Shown: positions 1-6,962 of the stretch, piece after piece
How positions within the stretch are numbered: position 1 is the stretch's first letter
How the letters are laid out: every line of letters begins with the position of its first letter
Assembly (NCBI GenBank): GCA_002428885.1
Contig: DIYE01000190.1
Location: 1-8,863, forward strand
DNA length: 8,863 nt
Source of the DNA: Alphaproteobacteria bacterium UBA6062
GTDB taxonomy: Bacteria; Pseudomonadota; Alphaproteobacteria; Sneathiellales; Sneathiellaceae
Direction of reading: 5' to 3'
The notes under the pieces: generated by a model
Seen by the model: only the letters and a program-made list of their open reading frames with translations
What the model was told of the DNA's origin: nothing
The model's database searches: none
Position numbers and translations under genes: made by a program

Positions 1-1
1 G

Positions 2-265
2 GCCGAACAAAACCAGACCCAACTTTCTTCCATGAACCGGCGGGCCAAACAACAGTTACGCCTGCAAGAAACAGTGGAAGGTCTCTCCGTTGCGGCGATC
101 AGTTATTATCTTGTCAGTCTGGTTGGATATGCTGCCGTTTCCGTTAAAAATCTTGGTGTGCCGCTCAACTCCGATTTGATCAAGGGCATATCGATCCCGG
201 TAATCCTGATTGCGGTCTGGATGGGACTCAGGCGGTTTAAGAAACGACTGGCTAAGGAAGATTAG
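2..265 (+). CDS. DUF3422 family membrane protein, C-terminal part (5' end outside window)
   Basis: This is the last 87 codons of a longer gene. The frame stays open to the left edge, so the Met at position 32 is internal rather than a start. The readable part opens with a basic, Gln-rich amphipathic stretch (MNRRAKQQLRLQETVEGLS) typical of the end of a cytoplasmic or coiled domain. Two hydrophobic segments follow (around AAISYYLVSLVGYAA and ISIPVILIAVWMGL), and the protein ends in a short basic tail (RRFKKRLAKED). The pattern QLRLQETVEGLSVAAISYYLV is what I know from the C-terminus of DUF3422 proteins, which are usually a bit over 400 aa, common in alphaproteobacteria and of unknown function. 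The two helices probably anchor the protein in the inner membrane. The photolyase follows 80 bp downstream on the same strand. Family assignment is from memory of the motif. Confidence 0.8.
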   Translation, partial: AEQNQTQLSSMNRRAKQQLRLQETVEGLSVAAISYYLVSLVGYAAVSVKNLGVPLNSDLIKGISIPVILIAVWMGLRRFKKRLAKED

Positions 266-345
266 GTCGTGACTCTGCGGAGATCTGCTTTTCCGAAAAC
301 TGCGTAAAAAGCTTATAGAGAAAATTTGCGACAGGCAGAATAGCA
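266..345. other. Short spacer between the DUF3422 gene and the photolyase gene
   Basis: These 80 bp hold no gene. An AGATCT palindrome and A-rich stretches are present, but no convincing promoter or terminator is seen. The photolyase could be read through from the upstream gene or from a weak promoter here. Confidence 0.4.
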
Positions 346-1746
346 TTGAATATCATATGGTTTCGTAAAGACCTGCGTCTTGCTGATAATCCGGCTCTTG
401 TCCAGGCGGCGAAGAGCGGAGCGGTTATGCCGGTCTTTATTCTGGACGATGAAGAAGCCGGACCATGGAGAAGAGGGGCGGCGAGCCGGGTTTGGCTCTA
501 TCATTCTCTAAAGGCACTGAACGAAACACTGGATGGAAGGCTGTCCGTATACACGGGAAAGGCAACTCAGATCTTGCCCGACCTCGTTCGCAAATTTGGT
601 GCTGAGGCGGTCTTTTGGAACCGCTGCTATGAATCCTGGCGACGGGAGCGGGATGCTGCTCTCAAAACCGATCTGAAATCGATGGGTATTAAGGCCGAGA
701 GTTTCAACGGCTCCCTCCTTTGGGAACCATGGGAGGTCTTGAAGGCGGACGGGACGCCTTATCGGGTTTTCACACCCTTTTACCGAAAGGGCTGCCTTAA
801 AGCGCCCGTTCCCCGAAAGCCGCTTCAAAAACCTGATCCTGATTTAGCCAAAAGAGATCCGGGTAGTATCGCCATAGAGGATTTGGGTTTGATACCTGAG
901 GAATACTCCTGGCCAGACCGCATGATGACAGATTGGGAGAAGGGCGAAAGCGGTGCCCTCAAACAACTGGATCACTTCCTGACGTCAGCTGGCGGCGGCT
1001 ATAAAAGGGGCCGTGATTATCCAGCAGAGGATCATGTGTCACGCTTGTCTCCGTATCTTGCCAATGGCGAAATATCCCCGAACATGATTTGGCATAAGGC
1101 GCAGATGATAATGGAGGGCGATGATCTCGACAAATTCTGTGCAGAGCTTGGCTGGCGGGAGTTCTCTCACTCTTTGCTGTATCACTTTCCGGGCTTGCCT
1201 GAAAAAAACTTTCAGCCCAAGTTCGATCCTTTTCCCTGGCAAAAAGAAGAGAAAAACCTTACCGCCTGGAAGAAAGGATTGACCGGTATTCCGATTATTG
1301 ATGCCGGTATGCGAGAGCTTTGGCAAACCGGTTATATGCATAACCGGGTCCGTATGATTGTCGCCTCCTTCCTGATTAAGAATATGATGACGGACTGGCG
1401 AGACGGGCAAGACTGGTTCTGGGATACGCTTGTTGATGCGGATCTCGCCAATAACAGTGCAGGCTGGCAGTGGGTTGCAGGATCGGGGGCCGATGCGGCA
1501 CCCTATTTCAGGATTTTTAATCCGGTACTTCAGTCAGAGAAATTTGACAGGGATGGAGCCTATATTCGGAGATTCGTTCCTGAGATTTTAAAACTGCCCA
1601 CCTCTCATATCCACGCTCCCTGGAAAGCACCTGAAGATGTGTTGAAAGAGGCAGGAATTGACCTTGGAAAATCCTATCCTCTTCCCATTATCGACCTTAA
1701 AGAAAGCCGCAATACAGCCTTAGCCGCCTATAAAGGCCTTCCTTGA
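346..1746 (+). CDS. phrB: Deoxyribodipyrimidine photolyase (class I CPD photolyase/cryptochrome family)
   Basis: The enzyme uses blue/near-UV light and reduced FAD to split cyclobutane pyrimidine dimers in DNA. At 466 aa it has normal family length. The N-terminal antenna-chromophore domain (about 1-160) opens with the hallmark IIWFRKDLRLADNPAL. The FAD/DNA-binding helical domain (about 200-455) carries ELGWREFSHSLLYH (W270), TGIPIIDAGMRELWQTGYMHNRVRMI (314-338), DWRDGQDWF (350-358) and AGWQWVAGSGADAAPYFRIFNP (372-393). By spacing, W298, W351 and W374 match the E. coli electron-transfer triad W306/W359/W382, so light activation should be intact. The start is TTG at 346: the frame is closed by a stop at 316-318, no ATG or GTG lies between, and the conserved motif begins immediately. 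The ribosome site (around aggcag) is weak, which with TTG suggests low expression. The gene is convergent with the LuxR gene, 17 bp apart. The antenna cofactor (MTHF or deazaflavin) cannot be told by eye. Confidence 0.95.
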   Translation: MNIIWFRKDLRLADNPALVQAAKSGAVMPVFILDDEEAGPWRRGAASRVWLYHSLKALNETLDGRLSVYTGKATQILPDLVRKFGAEAVFWNRCYESWRRERDAALKTDLKSMGIKAESFNGSLLWEPWEVLKADGTPYRVFTPFYRKGCLKAPVPRKPLQKPDPDLAKRDPGSIAIEDLGLIPEEYSWPDRMMTDWEKGESGALKQLDHFLTSAGGGYKRGRDYPAEDHVSRLSPYLANGEISPNMIWHKAQMIMEGDDLDKFCAELGWREFSHSLLYHFPGLPEKNFQPKFDPFPWQKEEKNLTAWKKGLTGIPIIDAGMRELWQTGYMHNRVRMIVASFLIKNMMTDWRDGQDWFWDTLVDADLANNSAGWQWVAGSGADAAPYFRIFNPVLQSEKFDRDGAYIRRFVPEILKLPTSHIHAPWKAPEDVLKEAGIDLGKSYPLPIIDLKESRNTALAAYKGLP

Positions 1747-1750
1747 TAGG
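1727..1750. terminator. Hairpin overlapping the photolyase stop codon, possible terminator
   Basis: The arms CCTATAAAGG (1727-1736) and CCTTGATAGG (1741-1750) pair at 9 of 10 positions around a CCTT loop. The hairpin spans the photolyase stop codon and lies at the convergent junction with the LuxR gene ending at 1764. There is no clear T-run on either side, so it is at best a weak or factor-assisted terminator, or an mRNA 3'-end stabiliser. Confidence 0.4.
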
Positions 1751-1763
1751 AAACTGATGGTTC

Positions 1764-2915
1764 TCAAACTCCGATATCTCCCCAGTTCCGGGCTTTCGGG
1801 GTTAAAATCACTTTTCTGACCAGTTCTGCCTGCCGGTTTGTTCCGGTTTTCTGAAATACCAGTTTCAGATACTGCCGGGCGCTTTCGAAGGTTAGGTTTA
1901 GATCGGCGGCTGCCTCCTTCAGGGACCTGCCATTGGCCAGCAGGTTGGTCAGTCGGGCCTGGCTGAGAGTAAGCCCATAGATCCGCTGCAGGATCTCGGT
2001 CCGGCTTTCCTGGGGGTGATCAAGATCCCTAATCAGAATAACGGCATAGGGTGAATCCGCGTTGGTGGAAATGCCGTGTATTTTTCCTGACCGGTAGGAG
2101 GAAACAAGGACCGAATACGCTTCCTTCCCGGACGCCCGGGCGATTTGAAAGGCTTCTCCCGACTGGTCTGTCGACGGAGGAATATCGAGCTGTTCCTTGA
2201 GTTTTCTATAGAAATTCCGCTCGTCAATGCCGCTGACAACCAACCGATTTCCCTTAATGCTGATCCCGTCATTCGTGTCGGTAATCGTGCGGGCTGTTTC
2301 ATTGATAAAATGAAGGGTGGATGTCGGGTCTACGACCATGATGCCAAGAGCCATGCTATCCAGGGCATCGATAGAAACCTGACGTTCGAAGTCGATGCGC
2401 CCCAGTTCTTTTTGCAGTTTGATAGCCCGGTTCAGATGGGGCATCAATTCGCCGAGCAGCGCACATTCCGCCTCTCCAAAAGGCGGTTGGTCCTTATTTC
2501 TAAGGGCTAGAAAGTAGGTTATGGCCTGGTCCTGATCCAGCAGGTTCACGCCCAGCGTATATTCAACATCCCCCTTTGACAGAACTTCTTGATAAACTCT
2601 TGAATTATGGAGTGTTTCTTCATCCAGGAAAGTCCGGCAGTGCATCGGTAAAAACGGATTATTATTGAAATGGGGGATGCGCGGATCTTCGCCGATCAGG
2701 GAATCATATCGCTGATAATGCTCGATACTCCAGTCATATCCATGCACCATGCTGAAAGACAGACGCTGGTTTTTGAGATCATGGTGAGCAACCTGAGCGC
2801 CTTGTGCTTCAAATAACTCGGCGGAAGCAGCCAGAAACGCCGGCCATTTATCGATATCGGTAACGGCGTCATAGAGTTTTGATACGACATCCAGAAACTG
2901 TTTCGCATTATCCAT
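1764..2915 (-). CDS. LuxR-type helix-turn-helix transcriptional regulator with sensor-like N-terminus (copy 1)
   Basis: This is a probable cytoplasmic DNA-binding regulator of 383 aa. The N-terminal region (1-170) is a GAF/PAS-like sensory module containing HHDLKNQRLSF, MVHGYDWSIEHYQRY, GEDPRIPHF and YTLGVNLLD. A helix (160-182, LNRAIKLQKELGRIDFERQV) then leads into a PAS-like segment (about 183-222: LDSMALGIMVVDPTSTLHFINE). The C-terminal LuxR/GerE-type HTH (about 310-372) reads YGLTLSQARLTNLLANGRSL, then ESARQYLKLVFQKTG and RQAELV. The start is ATG, preceded by an AAAGGGGGAT ribosome site. The EDPRIPHF stretch resembles the Asp-Pro region of autoinducer-binding domains only vaguely, so an acyl-homoserine-lactone ligand is not supported. 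The gene lies 147 bp downstream of a close paralog and has its own inverted-repeat operator candidate upstream. Targets and ligand are unknown. Confidence 0.88.
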   Translation of the reverse strand: MDNAKQFLDVVSKLYDAVTDIDKWPAFLAASAELFEAQGAQVAHHDLKNQRLSFSMVHGYDWSIEHYQRYDSLIGEDPRIPHFNNNPFLPMHCRTFLDEETLHNSRVYQEVLSKGDVEYTLGVNLLDQDQAITYFLALRNKDQPPFGEAECALLGELMPHLNRAIKLQKELGRIDFERQVSIDALDSMALGIMVVDPTSTLHFINETARTITDTNDGISIKGNRLVVSGIDERNFYRKLKEQLDIPPSTDQSGEAFQIARASGKEAYSVLVSSYRSGKIHGISTNADSPYAVILIRDLDHPQESRTEILQRIYGLTLSQARLTNLLANGRSLKEAAADLNLTFESARQYLKLVFQKTGTNRQAELVRKVILTPKARNWGDIGV

Positions 2916-2972
2916 GAAATCCCCCTTTTACGAGACAAGCTACCATCTCACGTTCGTTAAGTCAGAACAAAC

Positions 2973-2978
2973 TTTCAA
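2973..2978 (-). promoter_or_regulatory. Candidate -35 box (TTGAAA) for the first LuxR gene
   Basis: On the minus strand TTGAAA lies two bases downstream of the 18-bp inverted repeat and about 57 bp upstream of the ATG at 2915. No good -10 hexamer stands at 16-18 bp, which would fit a promoter that depends on an activator bound at the repeat. The assignment is weak. Confidence 0.25.
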
Positions 2979-2980
2979 GA

Positions 2981-2998
2981 CATTCCCAAATGGGAATG
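2981..2998. promoter_or_regulatory. Perfect 18-bp inverted repeat, probable operator
   Basis: CATTCCCA-AA-TGGGAATG has 8-bp perfect arms and a 2-bp spacer. It lies 65 bp upstream of the start codon of the LuxR gene that begins at 2915. Size and symmetry match the dyad sites bound by dimeric LuxR-type regulators. Its position just upstream of a TTGAAA -35 candidate suggests activation or autoregulation by one or both LuxR paralogs. That link is inference. Confidence 0.5.
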
Positions 2999-3062
2999 GG
3001 GATCTCTTTTGGTAGGATGTTTTTGTACTGAGCAGATCAGTATTTCAGGGGACGAGCAGGCG

Positions 3063-4214
3063 TCAGGCGCCGATTTGTCCCCAGCTTCTGGCTTTCGGGG
3101 TGAGGATAACCTTTCTGACCAGTTCCGCCTGTCGGCTGGTTTCGGTTTTCTGGAAGATGAGTTTCAGATATTGACGGGCGCTGTCGACGGTCAGATTCAG
3201 ATCTGTGGCAGCTTCAGTTAAGGATTTCCCGTTCGCCAGCAAGTTGGTGAGACGGGCCTGGCTAAGGGTTAGACCATATAACCGCTGCAATACTTCGGTG
3301 CGACTTTCCAGAGGGTGATCAAGATCCCGAATGAGGAGAACAGCAAAATGATCATCCTGGTTTCGATTGATACCGTAGATCCCACTGGATTTATAAGGAG
3401 AGAGGAGGGCTGAGTACGCCTCTCTTCCGGATGGACGAGATATCTGGAACGCATCACCTGCCTGGTTTTCCTCAGAGGAGGCCGAGAGTTGGTTCTTAAG
3501 CTTTTTATAAAAGCACTGACCGTCATCTCCCCGAACGCTTAACTTGCTCCCGTGCACAGAAATACCGTCAAGATTTGAGGTGATGTCTTTTGCGGTCTCA
3601 TTGATGAAATGGACGGTGGAAGAAGCGTCGATAACAACTATCCCAAGGGCCATGCTGTCCAGAATATCGACGGAAACCTGACGCTCAAAATCAAGTTTTT
3701 CCAGCTCTTTCTGCAAGATAATAGCCCGATTTAGGTGCGGCATCAGTTCCTGCATGATTTCACTATCTGCATCGGTAAAAGAGGGCTGCTCCTTTGTCCT
3801 GATGGCCAGGAAATATGTCATGGATTTCTCCGGATCCAGTAAATTCACACCGAGTGTGTATTCTATTCCTTCCGGCGACAGGATTTCTTTGTAAACTCGG
3901 GACTCATGAAGGTCTTTTTCATCCAGATAGGATCGGCAGGACATGGGTTGAAAAGGGTGGGCATTGAAATAGGGGATGCGCGGATCTTCTCCCGCCAGCT
4001 GCTGGTAGCGTCTGTAAAGCTCTACGCTCCAGTCATAACCGTGAACCATACAGAAGGCGACACGCTGGTTTCTCAGATCATGATGGGTGATCTGGATGCC
4101 TTGCGATCCAAACAAATCGGAGGCTTTCGTCATGAAGACCGGCCATCTATCCTTGTCTGTGACAGCGTCATAGAGGCTGTCGACTGTCCTGAGAAGTTCT
4201 TTTGCTTTTTTCAT
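3063..4214 (-). CDS. LuxR-type helix-turn-helix transcriptional regulator with sensor-like N-terminus (copy 2)
   Basis: This is a paralog of the gene at 1764-2915. With the start used here both are 383 aa and align end to end without a gap, about 250 identities by hand count (about 65%). The frame also permits an ATG at 4262, adding 16 residues. I prefer 4214 because it matches the paralog start (MKKAKELL against MDNAKQFL) and has AAGGCGG four bases upstream. The layout is the same: a GAF/PAS-like N-terminus (MVHGYDWSVELYRRY, GEDPRIPYF, YTLGVNLLD), a linker helix, a PAS-like segment (LDSMALGIVVIDASSTVHFINE), and a LuxR HTH at the C-terminus (LTLSQARLTNLLANGKSL, DSARQYLKLIFQKT, RQAELVRKVILTPKAR). 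The HTH is almost unchanged between copies, while residues about 221-290 differ most. The two proteins therefore probably read the same DNA site, perhaps with different inputs. The gene is divergent from the nitroreductase gene, with 215 bp between the starts. Confidence 0.88.
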   Translation of the reverse strand: MKKAKELLRTVDSLYDAVTDKDRWPVFMTKASDLFGSQGIQITHHDLRNQRVAFCMVHGYDWSVELYRRYQQLAGEDPRIPYFNAHPFQPMSCRSYLDEKDLHESRVYKEILSPEGIEYTLGVNLLDPEKSMTYFLAIRTKEQPSFTDADSEIMQELMPHLNRAIILQKELEKLDFERQVSVDILDSMALGIVVIDASSTVHFINETAKDITSNLDGISVHGSKLSVRGDDGQCFYKKLKNQLSASSEENQAGDAFQISRPSGREAYSALLSPYKSSGIYGINRNQDDHFAVLLIRDLDHPLESRTEVLQRLYGLTLSQARLTNLLANGKSLTEAATDLNLTVDSARQYLKLIFQKTETSRQAELVRKVILTPKARSWGQIGA

Positions 4215-4311
4215 TTGTCCGCCTTGTCTGCGGGTTTCGTATTCTTCGCCGGAAAATTGCACCTGAAGAGTGCCAATAGGACAGAATTAATGAGTCTTGG
4301 CCCTAAGCGTC

Positions 4312-4329
4312 GATCCTCATATGGGAACT
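4312..4329. promoter_or_regulatory. Degenerate copy of the 18-bp dyad, in the divergent LuxR/nitroreductase region
   Basis: GATCCTCA-TA-TGGGAACT matches the perfect dyad at 2981-2998 at 11 of the 16 arm positions. The right half-site TGGGAA is intact and the left half is poor. It lies between the start of the second LuxR gene and that of the nitroreductase gene, where shared control would be expected. A match this loose could be chance. Confidence 0.25.
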
Positions 4330-4388
4330 ATTTTGTCTCAAAATGTCCGAGGTGGCCGAGTAGCCTCCGATTTTCCCTGGATTTTAAC

Positions 4389-4405
4389 CTAACGGTTGTT
4401 AGAAT
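4389..4405 (+). promoter_or_regulatory. Short dyad CTAAC-GGTT-GTTAG and -10-like TAGAAT before the nitroreductase gene
   Basis: A 5-bp perfect inverted repeat with a 4-bp spacer (4389-4402) overlaps TAGAAT (4400-4405), a good match to a -10 box, 24 bp before the nitroreductase ATG. No clear -35 is seen at the right distance. The dyad could be an operator overlapping the promoter. Both assignments rest on short sequences. Confidence 0.3.
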
Positions 4406-4429
4406 AGAAGAAAACGGAAGGTATGAGTA

Positions 4430-5104
4430 ATGGAAATAGAAGAAGCGATCAGAAGCCGTAAATCCATCCGGGCCTTTACGGATCAGCCAGTCTCCCAGGA
4501 CCAAATCCAGCGCATCCTTGAAATCTCCCAGCGGGCGCCCAGCGGTACGAATACCCAGCCATGGCATACTTATGTCTGCACCGGGACTGTCCGGGATGCC
4601 ATTGTGACAGATGTCTGTGAACTGTTTGATCAGGGTAAGGCGGCCAAATATGAAGACTATGATTACTATCCCGAGGTCTGGAAAGATATTCACAGAGACC
4701 GCCGTCGTGGTGTCGGGTGGAGCCTCTATGGTTTATTGGGTATAGAAAAAGGAGACAGGGAAAGAACAGCGCAGCAAGCAAAAAGAAACTTTAAGTTTTT
4801 TGACGCTCCTGTAGGTCTGTTCTTTACGGTCGATTCTTATCTTGGTCGCGGTAGCTGGTTTGATGCAGGTCTTTATATGCAGACTGTGATGCTGGCAGCA
4901 AGAGCCGAAGGATTGCATACCTGCCCGCAAGCCGCCTGGATTTCCTTTCAGGAGCCGATCTTCCGGCATCTGAATATTCCCGACGATCAGGTTCTCGTGT
5001 CCGGCATGGCGCTGGGGTACGAAGATCTTTCGGCCATTGAAAATACCCTGGTCAGTGATCGGGAAGATGTGACCAATGTGGTCCGATATTCAGGATTTGA
5101 ATAG
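4430..5104 (+). CDS. Nitroreductase family FMN-dependent oxidoreductase
   Basis: This probable NAD(P)H-dependent flavoprotein would reduce nitroaromatics, quinones or related acceptors by two-electron transfer in the cytoplasm. At 224 aa it has usual family length. FMN-binding signatures are all present: RSRKSIRAF (8-16, phosphate contacts), APSGTNTQPW (36-45), the helix WFDAGLYMQTVMLAARAEGL (143-162) followed by CPQAAW (165-170), and GMALGYED (192-199). An insert around 71-115 (YEDYDYYPEVWK, GIEKGDRERT) probably lines the active site. The overall pattern recalls the nitrobenzoate-reductase branch, but the substrate cannot be deduced. The ATG at 4430 follows GGAAGG at 8-9 bases. The gene ends at a strong hairpin and stands alone as a unit, divergent from the second LuxR regulator, which may control it. 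Confidence 0.92.
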   Translation: MEIEEAIRSRKSIRAFTDQPVSQDQIQRILEISQRAPSGTNTQPWHTYVCTGTVRDAIVTDVCELFDQGKAAKYEDYDYYPEVWKDIHRDRRRGVGWSLYGLLGIEKGDRERTAQQAKRNFKFFDAPVGLFFTVDSYLGRGSWFDAGLYMQTVMLAARAEGLHTCPQAAWISFQEPIFRHLNIPDDQVLVSGMALGYEDLSAIENTLVSDREDVTNVVRYSGFE

Positions 5105-5112
5105 GTGAGAAT

Positions 5113-5148
5113 AAAGGCAGGTGACCTAAAAGAAAGTCACTTGCCTTT
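5113..5148. terminator. Bidirectional rho-independent terminator
   Basis: The arms AAAGGCAGGTGAC (5113-5125) and GTCACTTGCCTTT (5136-5148) pair along 13 positions with a single G-T wobble, around a 10-base loop. The A and T tracts at the stem ends give a short U-run in either direction. It lies between the convergent nitroreductase (stop at 5104) and the regulator gene (stop at 5157), so it can end both transcripts. Confidence 0.85.
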
Positions 5149-5156
5149 CAATGGGA

Positions 5157-6821
5157 TCAGAGATCCTTATCCCCGTGATCCAGCAAACCTGATGCCCTAA
5201 GGCCTGCACTGGGATAGGATTTTTCCTTCATGGCCTGAAGGGAAAAGTCAGGTTCAATTTTCTTCAGGTTATCGTAGACCTCACGCGCTTTCTCCTGCTT
5301 GCCTGCCTGCAGGTAAAGAGGAACCAAATAGCGTTGGGGAGGGCGGTAGTCCGGTGCAAGGGCCCGGTTCATTTCACCGAGCCTCAGGGCTTCCTCATAG
5401 CGGTTGGATAAGATGGCGGTGATACCGCACAGAAAATCCAGCGTGTGCTGATGGGGCCCCGGGCCGCATATCTCTCGCGCTTTTGCGGCCAGCTGATATC
5501 CTTCCTCGAATTTGCCGAGATAGGATTTGGCACGCCCCAGAAAAGCCAACCCCAGAACATTCATGGGGTTATAACGAAGACTGCGTTCAGCCAGTTCATG
5601 ACCAACCTCATATTCGTGCATCATGAAGCTATAGACATAAGATGCCAGGGCCAGAACCGTTGAATTTTGAGGCTCGATCTCCATGGCTTTACGGATCAGG
5701 GATTCGGCTTCCTGTTTTTGAGCCAGAGCATCGGATTTGCGATGGTCGCCCATATCGAATGTTTTCGCATAACCCCGCCATGCCAGGAATATCCCTTTCG
5801 GGTCACGCTCGTAGGCCTGTTCCAGAAGTTTGTCCGCATCCAGCAGTTCCTGATGATTAAACAGATACATCTTCTGGAAAGCCGCCAACGCCGCCGTGCC
5901 GGAATAGGAGCCGGGATGATTGATCAACACATCGTGTAACTGCATTTGTGCAATATTGATGGTCTGATTGATGAGGATCTGCAGATTGGGAGATTCGAGA
6001 ATAAAACCGCCATCAAGGGGGATATTCTGTGTGCCTGACCATAGTTGTGCCTTGGAGTGGGCTTCAAATAGCGTTACATGGACGCAGGTGGCCTGGGGCA
6101 TCGGCATTGCTTCGACACGCAGTTCAAGGCCTGGTGCATCCCGTTCCTGTTCCGAAATTTCGATGGCACCACATTCTGCAATGCCGCGAACCATTGTCTC
6201 CCCGACCATGCGGGAAATGAAGGCGCCGCTGTCACCTGTGCTGACAAGCTGAGGAAGCAATCTGATCCAGGGACGTTCATTCTCCGGGGCTCGGGCAGAT
6301 CCGACAGAGGGTTGGGGAAGCGTCCCGACAACAACCTCATCTGGCTCATCGTCCCGCAGATCCAGAATCTGTTGTTCAAAATTGTGTCGCTGATCCCGGA
6401 GCCAGTTCTCAAATTCAGGATCTTTGATATCCAGGCCCTCAAACAGGACAGGTAGATCCGAGGCCGCCTGATCGGAATAAGCAGACAAATCAAGAGAATC
6501 GAGATCAACTGAGATCTTTTCCGGATCCAGAGAAACGGTTCGCAGATCCGCCTGCAGCAGATCTCTGTAGTGTCCTAGTGACCTGCGGATATCACTGAGA
6601 GCCTGCCTGAGGCTTGACGCCCCCTGTTCCGGTGCCCGGTCGCTCCATAGTTTGTCCTGCAAAGCGGCTCGAGATCGACGGAAATTAGGGGATAAAATGA
6701 GCAGTGCAAGAATACAGGAAGCCTTCCGGCCCCTGGGTGTGAGGTCGGCTCCATCAGAAGACCGGACTTTAAAAGGTCCGACCGCCGATATTTCAACCGG
6801 CATGTCATCGGATTGATGCAC
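5157..6821 (-). CDS. SARP/BTAD-like winged-helix transcriptional regulator with TPR C-terminus
   Basis: This is a 554-aa probable one-component regulator. Residues about 10-105 form an OmpR/SARP-type winged helix (PRGRKASCILALLILSPN, KLWSDRAPEQGASSLRQALS, then the wing LLQADLRTVSLDP). A short BTAD-like stretch follows (about 106-155), with FEGLDIKDPEFENWLRDQR, common in alphaproteobacterial proteins of this type. The middle (about 183-300: PWIRLLPQLV, VTLFEAHSKAQLWSGTQNI) resembles the TolB/FlgO-like domain found after such winged helices in cyclase-linked and CadC-like proteins; this is tentative. From about 310 to 530 come TPR-like helical repeats (LLEQAYERDPKGIFLAWRGY, LIRKAMEIEPQNSTVLALAS, LAERSLRYNPMNVLGLAFLG). 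No membrane segment is visible. The start is GTG at 6821, set by GGGGAGGGAGA 5-6 bases upstream; an in-frame ATG at 6803 has no ribosome site. The gene is divergent from the PAP2-protease unit, which it probably controls. Confidence 0.85.
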   Translation of the reverse strand: MHQSDDMPVEISAVGPFKVRSSDGADLTPRGRKASCILALLILSPNFRRSRAALQDKLWSDRAPEQGASSLRQALSDIRRSLGHYRDLLQADLRTVSLDPEKISVDLDSLDLSAYSDQAASDLPVLFEGLDIKDPEFENWLRDQRHNFEQQILDLRDDEPDEVVVGTLPQPSVGSARAPENERPWIRLLPQLVSTGDSGAFISRMVGETMVRGIAECGAIEISEQERDAPGLELRVEAMPMPQATCVHVTLFEAHSKAQLWSGTQNIPLDGGFILESPNLQILINQTINIAQMQLHDVLINHPGSYSGTAALAAFQKMYLFNHQELLDADKLLEQAYERDPKGIFLAWRGYAKTFDMGDHRKSDALAQKQEAESLIRKAMEIEPQNSTVLALASYVYSFMMHEYEVGHELAERSLRYNPMNVLGLAFLGRAKSYLGKFEEGYQLAAKAREICGPGPHQHTLDFLCGITAILSNRYEEALRLGEMNRALAPDYRPPQRYLVPLYLQAGKQEKAREVYDNLKKIEPDFSLQAMKEKSYPSAGLRASGLLDHGDKDL

Positions 6822-6859
6822 GTGTTCTCCCTCCCCAACCGTAACATCTTTGTTTCAAA

Positions 6860-6887
6860 AGTGTATCAGCTTTAGCCAAATTAGCAA
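6860..6887 (-). promoter_or_regulatory. Candidate promoter of the SARP-like regulator gene
   Basis: On the minus strand TTGCTA (6882-6887) and TACACT (6860-6865) stand 16 bp apart, each matching the sigma-70 consensus at 4 of 6 bases. They lie 38-66 bp upstream of the GTG start. The match is modest; it is given as the best candidate only. Confidence 0.3.
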
Positions 6888-6962
6888 GCGTATGCGGTTT
6901 GGAAAGGGAATAGAAATGTAAACGATGAAGAAACGAAATCGGGCACTAGCCGACTGCAATTG

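Larger units (their letters stand above)
4215..4429. other. Divergent intergenic region between the second LuxR gene and the nitroreductase gene
   Basis: These 215 bp hold no gene apart from a possible 16-codon N-terminal extension of the LuxR protein (4215-4262), which I do not favour. The region contains the degenerate dyad at 4312-4329, the CTAAC dyad and TAGAAT box near 4400, and a small GC-rich hairpin (GAGG at 4349-4352 with CCTC at 4364-4367) followed by TTTT. No firm promoter for the minus-strand gene was found. Confidence 0.5.

Noticed and set aside
32..265. A stand-alone 77-aa small membrane protein starting at 32.
   Set aside because: The frame is open to the window edge, and the sequence matches the C-terminal end of a known longer family (DUF3422).
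1764..4214. LuxR proteins as acyl-homoserine-lactone quorum-sensing receptors.
   Set aside because: The N-terminus lacks a convincing autoinducer-domain residue set, a PAS-like segment lies before the HTH, and no synthase gene is nearby.
4215..4262. Longer start (ATG at 4262) for the second LuxR regulator.
   Set aside because: The extra 16 residues have no counterpart in the paralog, and the ATG at 4214 has a proper ribosome site and equalises the two lengths at 383 aa.
4349..4360. GAGGTGGCCGAG resembles the 5' part of a serine tRNA (acceptor/D-arm region).
   Set aside because: No anticodon stem, T-arm with TTCGA-type sequence, or matching acceptor 3' strand follows, so it is a chance match or at most an unprovable remnant.
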